The position numbers and the translations under genes were made by a program. The notes beneath the pieces were generated by a model. It was not told the origin of the DNA, ran no database searches, and was given only the letters and a program-made list of their open reading frames with translations. Source: JAKAGZ01 sp035266865 (lineage in GTDB: Bacteria; Bacteroidota; Ignavibacteria; Ignavibacteriales; Ignavibacteriaceae). Taken from it: a stretch of 5,831 bases of DNA. Shown piece by piece: positions 1-5,831 of this stretch. The DNA is taken from NCBI GenBank assembly GCA_035266865.1, contig DATFMR010000033.1, positions 1 through 5,831 on the forward strand, read 5' to 3'. Position 1 is the first letter of the stretch; each line of letters begins with the position of its first letter.

Positions 1-336
1 ATCAATGTTGTAAGTCTTTATGTCCGGTTCCACCAATACGGGTTTGAGGCCGCAGTGGAGTAAGGATAAAATGGTAGCGATGTAAGTATTTGAAGGGACA
101 ATTACTTCCGAATCTTTTTCAAAATTAAAACTTTTAAGTCCGAGGGTGAGCGCGTCAAGCCCAGAGGCTACACCGACGCAATATTTGCTGTTATTAAATT
201 CGGCAAATTCTTTTTCAAAAATTTTTACAAAATGTCCGAGTATAAACCAGCCGCTGTTTAGCACATTACCAAATTTGTGAATAAAGTCATCAAAGAATAA
301 TTCATTTGAGTCACGTAAATTTTCATAATCTATCAT
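1..336 (-). CDS. DegT/DnrJ/EryC1-family sugar aminotransferase, N-terminal part (cut by window edge)
   Basis: This is the first 112 codons of a PLP-dependent nucleotide-sugar aminotransferase; the frame is still open at base 1. Visible family signatures are SGWFILG near residues 28-34 followed by FEKEFAEF (40-47), the cofactor-pocket stretch VGVASGLDALTLGL (54-67), and VPSNTYIATILS (80-91). The SGLDAL and NTYIAT forms resemble the FdtB/QdtB branch, which converts dTDP-3-keto-6-deoxyhexoses to 3-amino sugars, better than the ArnB or PglE branches. This subfamily choice is inference. The catalytic lysine and most of the enzyme (family length about 360-400 residues) lie outside the window. The chosen ATG at 336 gives the full family N-terminus; an AGG lies 7 nt upstream, a weak ribosome site. 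It follows the GT9 gene by 64 nt on the same strand. Its G+C (about 38%) is the highest of the five genes. Confidence 0.9.
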   Translation of the reverse strand, partial: MIDYENLRDSNELFFDDFIHKFGNVLNSGWFILGHFVKIFEKEFAEFNNSKYCVGVASGLDALTLGLKSFNFEKDSEVIVPSNTYIATILSLLHCGLKPVLVEPDIKTYNID

Positions 337-400
337 TAAAGAACCTGGGTGTTGAAATTAAATATTATGTCAGCCAACCAATAGCGCAAAATAGTAAATT

Positions 401-1588
401 CTATATTAATATTTTATCAATTTCTATTTTAACTTCTTCCGATGAAATTGAATTTATGTCAAGCAATGACCTGTATTCGTATTTTGTATAGAGATGCTTT
501 TTGTCTGAAAGATTTTGGCTTATTTCAAACGGATAAAATGTAGTAATATTAGCCCTTGAGTTTTCCGGATACGGAAGAAATCTACCAAATTGACTTCCAT
601 TTACAAGTACAATAGTTTTGGTATTAACAGAAGCAGCCATATGCACAATTCCTGAATCATTCGATATTAACAAATTTGCGTCTTTCAATAGAAGGAGTAA
701 TTCACTCAGTGAAGTTTCCCTGCTAAGGTCGGTAACTTTATCTTTGCGATTTATAGAGTTATAAAACTTCCTGTTATCGTCAATTTCATTTTTTGCACCG
801 ACTAAAAGGATATTAAAATTATATTTTGATATAACATAATTACCAATATCTAAAAATTTATTCATATCCCATTTCTTATATTTTCTCTTCCCTCCGAGAA
901 ACAGCACAACGTAATCCTTAAAAAAGTATTTTGATTTTGCATCTGGTTGTATATCGATTGCAGGCTTGATAATATTAATTTTTGTATCAAGTATGCTTTC
1001 GCAAAATAATCTGTTTTTATTCAGCTCAAATCTCTCATCAGAGCAATCAATAAGTTTTGTGTAATATTTATCGCTTAATTTAACCTGCCATTTATCAGAG
1101 TTGGCTAAATCAGTCTTAAACCCAATTTTATTTTTTGCATTAGTCGATTCAATTATTGAATCATCTATAAAAAAGTTTCTTGAATAAGAACAATTAATTA
1201 CTGTTTCCGGGTTTCTACTAAATATAAGTTTTAGAAAATTTACTCTGTAAAGGAGATTATTATTAAAACTGGTTTTATTGATCCAAATAAATTCATCAAT
1301 AAAAGAACCATCAAAATTTAGCGCGATATCTTTCCATATTTCATTACCACATAATATAATTTTATAATTTTTGTACTTATCCGAATTTCTGATAAAAGAT
1401 AAATAGTTCCTGAATAATAAATAATCACCTATTTCATCTGTTTTAATGAGTAAAAGTATTTGCCCTTTTATTTTTATGCGGGGAGAATTATTTATAAAAT
1501 TAGCTGGTTTTAAGTAGACAAATTTGATCAGTTCTATCAGGGATAAAATTATTGAGCGGAATATATAATCAATCTTTTTAATAATCAT
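401..1588 (-). CDS. Glycosyltransferase family 9 (heptosyltransferase-like) protein
   Basis: A 395-residue GT-B fold glycosyltransferase of the ADP-heptose:LPS heptosyltransferase superfamily, expected at the cytoplasmic face of the inner membrane. The first Rossmann strand and glycine loop read ILLLIKTDEIGDYLLF (44-59), where Asp55 matches the catalytic Asp of the WaaC-type GD motif. VVLFLGGKRKYKKW (227-240) matches the strand and Lys-x-Trp element that contacts donor phosphate in WaaC. TDLSRETSLSELLLLL (286-301) and ISNDSGIVHMAAS (308-320) form the donor-binding end, with Asp310 and His316. About 42 residues precede the domain, including a hydrophobic stretch at 9-26, more than in classic heptosyltransferases. 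An upstream TTG at 1615 would add nine residues, but the ATG at 1588 has AGGA six nt before it and is preferred. With heptose genes absent, the donor may be another sugar. Its G+C is only about 28%, the lowest in the window. Confidence 0.92.
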   Translation of the reverse strand: MIIKKIDYIFRSIILSLIELIKFVYLKPANFINNSPRIKIKGQILLLIKTDEIGDYLLFRNYLSFIRNSDKYKNYKIILCGNEIWKDIALNFDGSFIDEFIWINKTSFNNNLLYRVNFLKLIFSRNPETVINCSYSRNFFIDDSIIESTNAKNKIGFKTDLANSDKWQVKLSDKYYTKLIDCSDERFELNKNRLFCESILDTKINIIKPAIDIQPDAKSKYFFKDYVVLFLGGKRKYKKWDMNKFLDIGNYVISKYNFNILLVGAKNEIDDNRKFYNSINRKDKVTDLSRETSLSELLLLLKDANLLISNDSGIVHMAASVNTKTIVLVNGSQFGRFLPYPENSRANITTFYPFEISQNLSDKKHLYTKYEYRSLLDINSISSEEVKIEIDKILI

Positions 1589-1594
1589 TAATTT

Positions 1595-1598
1595 TCCT
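1595..1598 (-). promoter_or_regulatory. Ribosome binding site of the GT9 gene
   Basis: AGGA read on the minus strand, with a 6-nt spacer to the ATG at 1588. It supports that ATG over the in-frame TTG at 1615. Confidence 0.5.
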
Positions 1599-1622
1599 GA
1601 AAGCAATGGGGGCAAATAAATG

Positions 1623-2414
1623 TTAAGCTTTCTGCTTCTTATTATTTATTATTGATTTAGAATCAGATAATGTTTTGCTGCCCATCAAATATTTTACCAG
1701 AGTCGGTAACCCTAAATGAGAAAGCATTAGTAGAAGATTATAAAAATTATTACTGATCACTTTGTGAGTAAGTAAATGAAAACTCTTTCCATTTGTGTAA
1801 AGGTTCAGGTTAAATTTCTTTGCAATAAGCTTAAGGGTATTCAGTGAGTAAAAAGCAATATGCTGTCCATGTGAAAAAGCATAATAATCCCAGTTATCCG
1901 GTTTCGGAGGGGAGTCTGAATATAATTCAGTTGAAAACAGAATATTATCTGAGAGTTTAATTAATTTCTCAATTTCAGAAATAGGTTGTTCAAAATGTTC
2001 AAAACATTCAAATGCAGAAACCAATTCAAATTTTTTATTTAGCGAGAGGTCAAATTCAAATTGCTGCGCAAAGAGATTCGTGGTATAGGGATCATGCCAG
2101 TAGAAATCAAATCCATAATCTCTCATTAGCCGGGTAAAAAGTCCGTAACCTGCTGCATAATCCAAGAATTGTCCGTTCTTATGAAATAAATTATAGAGAA
2201 GCATCGAAGTGAGTTTCGCAAATAATAAATTACGACCAACCAAACCTGTATCTTCATTATTGATTGGTTCCGAATAAGCTTCGCTCAACCAAAATGGATC
2301 ATCAGTCTGGATAAAATCGCAGTTTATACAATGGTAATAGCATACATCATACTTGTTAAGTACTTTTTCGGAAAAAATATTAGTGACTTTATGATTACAA
2401 ATTTTACAATTCAA
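1623..2414 (-). CDS. Class I SAM-dependent methyltransferase with N-terminal zinc ribbon
   Basis: A 263-residue methyltransferase. Two Cys pairs at the N-terminus (CKIC at 3-6 and CINC at 29-32) form a probable zinc ribbon, as in many polysaccharide-locus methyltransferases. The Rossmann domain follows: motif I is FLDYAAGYGLF (83-93), an acidic residue Asp108 lies in FYWHDPY, and ECFEHFEQP (136-144) is the post-motif segment. A family-typical stretch with WDYYAFSHGQHIAFYS lies at 175-190. The C-terminal tail after about residue 245 is polar and Lys-rich. The start codon is TTG: no in-frame ATG or GTG lies between it and the upstream stop, the frame upstream closes after six codons, and a GGGAAG stretch sits 5 nt before it. 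Starting here also keeps the first CxxC. The substrate is not evident; in this context a sugar or sugar nucleotide is likely (inference). It lies 40 nt after the YfhO gene and 34 nt before the GT9 ATG. Confidence 0.9.
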   Translation of the reverse strand: MNCKICNHKVTNIFSEKVLNKYDVCYYHCINCDFIQTDDPFWLSEAYSEPINNEDTGLVGRNLLFAKLTSMLLYNLFHKNGQFLDYAAGYGLFTRLMRDYGFDFYWHDPYTTNLFAQQFEFDLSLNKKFELVSAFECFEHFEQPISEIEKLIKLSDNILFSTELYSDSPPKPDNWDYYAFSHGQHIAFYSLNTLKLIAKKFNLNLYTNGKSFHLLTHKVISNNFYNLLLMLSHLGLPTLVKYLMGSKTLSDSKSIINNKKQKA

Positions 2415-2419
2415 GCTGG

Positions 2420-2425
2420 CTTCCC
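2420..2425 (-). promoter_or_regulatory. Ribosome binding site supporting the TTG start
   Basis: GGGAAG on the minus strand with spacer CCAGC before the TTG at 2414. As no ATG or GTG is available in frame before the first conserved cysteine, this site decides the start. Confidence 0.5.
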
Positions 2426-2454
2426 AAATAATTTATCGATAAACCATAATAATA

Positions 2455-4935
2455 TTATGCTTCTTTCCTTCTTCTAATAAAGACGAAACCCAATCCTATA
2501 AAAATTAAAACATTACAAGTAAGTGTTATATACTTCCCAATATAAAAGCTGGCAGGTTTTACTGAAAATTGGATTATGTGGTTTCCATTTGGAACTAAAA
2601 TTCCCATGAAACCATGATTCAATTTATATATCTTTGCCTCATTACCGTCAATGCTGGCTATCCAATCTACGGGATAATATGTATCTCCAAGAAATAGCAT
2701 ATTGTTTCCGGTTGCATTTGCGTTTAGCACAATGTTTTCATCACCATATGATTTAACGGTTATGCTCGCAGACTTTTCGGGTTTGTCCACATTTATATTT
2801 CCATTTTCTAAGTATGCAACTTTTTTAGGATCAAAAGAATTGTTTTTAATCGAATTTAATATATCCAACGGAGTTGATGTTGCAACGCTGTCTACAAAAT
2901 AAGCTCGTGGGAGTACATTATTATTCTTATAAACATAATTATTCTGGTCGGTAAAAATATTTGTAAAGCCTTCTAAATTTACTGCTTTATCAAGTATCAG
3001 GTATTTTACATTCAGCATTCTCCAAAGTGTAGGGTTTGCCGGACCGATAACATCGATTAAATCCTGATACGTACGGGGTTTTATACCTGAATAGCCGTAG
3101 AAGTCCTCAATCAGAAAATGGACATAATAATTGTTATTACGGTTAAAAGAACCTAGTGAGCCATCCTGCTTCAAATTTAGTATTCTGTAAGGCCCGTCAT
3201 TTTGTTCTGATTTTATAGCATTCAAATATGCGGGCATAGCAAATTCCTGCTTGATGCTGGATTCATCACCGTAGTCAATTCCTCTATAATCAATTCTCCA
3301 AAGATCGACTACCACAATTATGAGTACAAATATCCCGAGGAGGTCTGCTGTAATTTTTCCTTTTATATAAATATATGCCAGCCAGAAAACGCCTGCCGAG
3401 AAAATCAATGAGAAATAAACATCGCTCAAGAACATATCACTCATATAATTATTTAATGGGCTTAGCTGGCTTCCTCTCTGTCCTGAAGCTGCAATTCTAT
3501 CTATAAACCAGCCTGATATTGCCTGGTTAAGAACTATAGATAATCCAAGCAATACAGATAAAACAATTGCGATCCGTTTAATAATAATTTCGCCCGATAA
3601 ATCATTATCATTTTTGATTGTAAAAATTTTCATTAAACCCAGGCCGGCCAATATGGGGAGGCTTAGCTGAACAATATTCAGAATCATTACCGGGGCGCGG
3701 AATTTATTGAAGAATGGGAAATAATCATAAAATAAATTATACAAAAGAGGGAAAGTTCTTCCGAAGGATAAAATGAGTGAAACCAAAATCAGGATTGTCA
3801 AAAATCGCACAAGGGGTTCTTTCCACCTTGTTACAATTCCAAATAAGCCTAGTAATAAAATTACAATTCCCATATACTGAGCGGCATCAACAAAAGGCAT
3901 TTGCCCGAAATAGGTATTGACGCTTACTTCTCGGTTCTTCGTAAGGGGTCCCTGGTAGCTTGAATTCCCATATCCATAAAGCGAGGGGAATAAAAATGTA
4001 CCCATTTCTTCGGGTGAAAATGACCAGTTTGTTGCGTAATTATAAAAATCTTCCTGTTCCTTTTCAGGAGATTTTTTTTGAAGATCCACAATACTTTTAG
4101 TTCCCCTGGTAGAGTACGGTGTATAATCATAAATCTGTTTCAATTTATAATAATTCATCCCTAATGCGATAACAGAAATAAAAGCGAAGGCAGTTACAGA
4201 CTTAACCAGTGTCTTTGTCAACGCCTTATTCTTAAGCTTAAAACTGCGTGCAAAAAAGTATAAGTAAAATACACCGACACTGAAGAAAATGTAGAACATT
4301 ATCTGAACATGCCACTGACTGAATAAGAAGTGCATAGTCAGAACAAAAAGTAATACATCGAGCAGTTTGATTTTTTCATTAAATCGGAGCAGGAATAAAA
4401 TAACCAGAGGGAATATTACAAGGGAAAGTAGTTTTGTGATGTGACCTATAAAATATAATAAAACAATTCCTGTACTAAACATTGAAGCTACGGCGACTAT
4501 AATGCTAACTATTATTGTTGCCCGTAAATGTCGCATCAGGTAAAAATTAAAGAACCCGAGAAAAAGAAAGTAAAACGTCCAACTTGCATACTCGTTTGTA
4601 AAGAGCGTGTAGATTTTCGGAATTATTTTAAGAAGGCTATTTAAGAAAAAATCTGCCCAGCCGATATTTCCGAACAATGGCATTCCCAGAAATACATAAG
4701 GATTCCATAATGCATTTGGGGACTCTTTAAAGAAATTCTTAAATGCGTATATGCTTGTAATATCACCGGATTGAGCTGTTTTACCTCCAAAATATGCCGG
4801 TGCAAAAAAGATTATGACGGCTAGAATAATAAATACATGAGAAATAATTATTAACGCCGTTGGAGACAATTTGCTCTCTAAACTAAGGCCAATTGCCTTA
4901 GTTTTATCTTTGCTACTTTTTCTTTTTTGCGACAT
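2455..4935 (-). CDS. YfhO-family polytopic membrane protein (probable GT-C-like glycosyltransferase)
   Basis: An 826-residue integral membrane protein. After a basic cytoplasmic N-terminus comes a first membrane helix (about 28-49), then a loop with SGD (Asp58) and WNPYVFLGMPLFGN (77-90), characteristic of YfhO. Asp58 sits where GT-C enzymes carry a loop acidic residue (inference). Roughly 13 helices fall between 28 and 547, interrupted by an extracytoplasmic stretch (about 263-352) with NWSFSPEEMGTFLFPSLYG (303-321). Residues about 550-797 are soluble and end in the family's C-terminal beta domain: PRAYFV (676-681), YYPVDWIASIDG (753-764), NGNHIIQFSVKPASFYIG (783-800). A last helix (801-820) and RRRKEA close the protein. 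Length is normal for the family. In Firmicutes, YfhO-type proteins glycosylate teichoic acids using lipid-linked sugars; here an analogous role in surface-glycan decoration is inferred. The ATG has AAGAG six nt upstream. A separate promoter in the preceding 109-nt gap is possible but not demonstrable. Confidence 0.9.
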   Translation of the reverse strand: MSQKRKSSKDKTKAIGLSLESKLSPTALIIISHVFIILAVIIFFAPAYFGGKTAQSGDITSIYAFKNFFKESPNALWNPYVFLGMPLFGNIGWADFFLNSLLKIIPKIYTLFTNEYASWTFYFLFLGFFNFYLMRHLRATIIVSIIVAVASMFSTGIVLLYFIGHITKLLSLVIFPLVILFLLRFNEKIKLLDVLLFVLTMHFLFSQWHVQIMFYIFFSVGVFYLYFFARSFKLKNKALTKTLVKSVTAFAFISVIALGMNYYKLKQIYDYTPYSTRGTKSIVDLQKKSPEKEQEDFYNYATNWSFSPEEMGTFLFPSLYGYGNSSYQGPLTKNREVSVNTYFGQMPFVDAAQYMGIVILLLGLFGIVTRWKEPLVRFLTILILVSLILSFGRTFPLLYNLFYDYFPFFNKFRAPVMILNIVQLSLPILAGLGLMKIFTIKNDNDLSGEIIIKRIAIVLSVLLGLSIVLNQAISGWFIDRIAASGQRGSQLSPLNNYMSDMFLSDVYFSLIFSAGVFWLAYIYIKGKITADLLGIFVLIIVVVDLWRIDYRGIDYGDESSIKQEFAMPAYLNAIKSEQNDGPYRILNLKQDGSLGSFNRNNNYYVHFLIEDFYGYSGIKPRTYQDLIDVIGPANPTLWRMLNVKYLILDKAVNLEGFTNIFTDQNNYVYKNNNVLPRAYFVDSVATSTPLDILNSIKNNSFDPKKVAYLENGNINVDKPEKSASITVKSYGDENIVLNANATGNNMLFLGDTYYPVDWIASIDGNEAKIYKLNHGFMGILVPNGNHIIQFSVKPASFYIGKYITLTCNVLIFIGLGFVFIRRRKEA

Positions 4936-5044
4936 ATATCACTCTTGATTTAATTTCAAATAAAAAGGAAATGCTATAATTCATCTATTAAATAAAAATT
5001 GCGAATAAATTAAAGATAGCTTAAAGCCGCACTAACTTTAATTA

Positions 5045-5767
5045 TTATTTTATCTTGATGCCTAATTGTAGATAATTATTTATTGCCCCAATAACCTCAT
5101 AGTCAAAAGTATAAGAGCTAAAGAATTCTTTAAAGGCCTTAAATTCATGAGTCGGAACTCCAAACTCATCGAAAATTATAATGTCGCCTTTTTTTAATTT
5201 AAAAGCTAACGTTGTTAAGACGAATAAAGTGGATGTGTACAAATCCGCGTCCATATGCAAAATTGTTTTTCTGGAAAAATCAAAATTTTCTGCAAATGCT
5301 GGTAAGGTATCCTGGAATAATCCAATTTCAAAAGAAACCCTTTGATCTTCAAACTGAGGTACAACACCTTTTTTATCAAAATCCTTAATCTTTAATACTC
5401 CAAAATCTTCCGGGGGTCCGGTGAAGGTATCAAAACCTACAAAATTGGAATTTGGATTTGTGTTTTTTTGCGACCACCATTTAATTGAGCCACCATCAGC
5501 TACTCCAAATTCTATATAATTAATCTCATTATCCAAGTTTTCACTTTCGAATATATGATTATGCAGGTTGAAACGATTTTCATAGATTACCTTGCTGTTA
5601 AAAAAATCATCAAATGGTAATTTAGGAATTTCTTTGCGCCACTTAGAAAGTTGAGATAAATAAGCCAGGTTTAATAAAATACCATTCAATGGAAGAAAAA
5701 TCACATGGAGATTTAATTTTAAAAAAATGGCTTTAATTTTTCTTATTAAATAAAGTTTTAAATACAT
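5045..5767 (-). CDS. TylF/MycF-like O-methyltransferase
   Basis: A 240-residue class I SAM methyltransferase of the TylF (macrocin O-methyltransferase) family, whose known members O-methylate sugar hydroxyls with a divalent metal. Motif I is YIEFGVADGGSIKWW (84-98), with SAM-ribose Asp113 in GFDTFTGPPEDF (111-122). HMDADLYTST (171-180) and IIIFDEFG (196-203) supply the acidic metal-binding residues (Asp173/Asp175 and Asp200; Glu201 stands where antibiotic enzymes have a second Asp). About 80 residues precede the catalytic core; residues 20-38 are hydrophobic and 1-18 basic, so membrane-surface association is possible (inference). The ATG at 5767 has GGAAA six nt upstream. It lies first in the visible block, 109 nt before the YfhO gene. 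In a surface-glycan locus the likely substrate is a sugar hydroxyl of the polymer or a precursor, not a macrolide. Confidence 0.88.
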   Translation of the reverse strand: MYLKLYLIRKIKAIFLKLNLHVIFLPLNGILLNLAYLSQLSKWRKEIPKLPFDDFFNSKVIYENRFNLHNHIFESENLDNEINYIEFGVADGGSIKWWSQKNTNPNSNFVGFDTFTGPPEDFGVLKIKDFDKKGVVPQFEDQRVSFEIGLFQDTLPAFAENFDFSRKTILHMDADLYTSTLFVLTTLAFKLKKGDIIIFDEFGVPTHEFKAFKEFFSSYTFDYEVIGAINNYLQLGIKIK

Positions 5768-5773
5768 AAATCA

Positions 5774-5778
5774 TTTCC
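5774..5778 (-). promoter_or_regulatory. Ribosome binding site of the TylF-like gene
   Basis: GGAAA on the minus strand, 6 nt before the ATG at 5767. A second ATG overlaps this region in another frame but does not open the conserved protein. Confidence 0.4.
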
Positions 5779-5831
5779 AGTATTCAATTGTAGTATTAAA
5801 TAGAGTTCTTCAATTAATATTTGTCCGAAAG

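Noticed and set aside
306..491. Open frame of 61 codons on the plus strand
   Set aside because: It lies opposite the start of the aminotransferase gene and the end of the GT9 gene, has no recognisable domain and no ribosome site; it is a chance frame.
2702..2902. Open frame of 66 codons on the plus strand
   Set aside because: It is antisense to the conserved C-terminal domain of the YfhO gene and its translation resembles nothing.
3924..4130. Open frame of 68 codons on the minus strand
   Set aside because: It overlaps the YfhO gene in another frame, across a conserved loop of that protein, and has no features of its own.
5021..5041. Inverted repeat TTAAAG/CTTTAA after the TylF-like gene as a terminator
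   Set aside because: The stem has six pairs with one G-C pair and a nine-base loop, and no T-run follows directly; too weak to call.
4936..5044. Promoter for the YfhO gene in the 109-nt gap
   Set aside because: A TATCTTTA on the minus strand resembles the Bacteroidota -7 element TAnnTTTG, but no TTG lies at the right distance upstream. A plus-strand TATAAT at 4975-4980 lacks a well-spaced -35. In AT-rich DNA both are expected by chance.
5758..5829. Minus-strand frame open to the right edge (23 codons), possibly the end of an upstream gene overlapping the TylF-like start by 10 nt
   Set aside because: Too short to recognise; the two other frames close within the window at about 5810-5816, and any of the three, or none, could be the end of a neighbour.

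Overview
The window is a stretch of AT-rich bacterial DNA (about 33% G+C by hand counts) holding five genes, all on the minus strand and therefore read from right to left. Four are complete and one runs off the left edge. The gene content is that of a cell-surface polysaccharide locus (O-antigen or capsule type). A multi-helix YfhO-family membrane protein, a family 9 glycosyltransferase, two unrelated SAM methyltransferases and a DegT-family nucleotide-sugar aminotransferase sit in one co-oriented block. The low G+C, Lys/Asn/Ile-rich proteins and the style of the YfhO protein fit the Bacteroidota/Ignavibacteriota side of the tree. This is an impression from protein character only; there is no rRNA or other marker gene here.

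Layout in the order of transcription: (1) 5767-5045, a TylF-like O-methyltransferase; (2) after 109 nt, 4935-2455, the YfhO-family membrane protein; (3) after 40 nt, 2414-1623, a zinc-ribbon class I methyltransferase that starts with TTG; (4) after 34 nt, 1588-401, a GT9 glycosyltransferase; (5) after 64 nt, 336-1, the first 112 codons of a DegT/DnrJ/EryC1 aminotransferase of the FdtB/QdtB type. The short gaps and lack of convincing terminators suggest one transcript, possibly with an extra promoter in the 109-nt gap. Several starts have a purine-rich Shine-Dalgarno-like stretch about 5-6 nt upstream, and these helped to choose starts for genes 3 and 4.

Working model (inference): the aminotransferase makes a 3-amino-3,6-dideoxyhexose nucleotide sugar or a close relative, the GT9 enzyme adds a sugar on the cytoplasmic side, the two methyltransferases decorate sugars or sugar precursors, and the YfhO protein acts in the membrane or periplasm, perhaps transferring a lipid-linked sugar. 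Exact substrates cannot be read from the sequence. I found no RNA gene, mobile element, CRISPR array, notable repeat or pseudogene, and no gene-free stretch longer than about 110 nt. I see no clear sign of a new kind of system; the observations below are modest.
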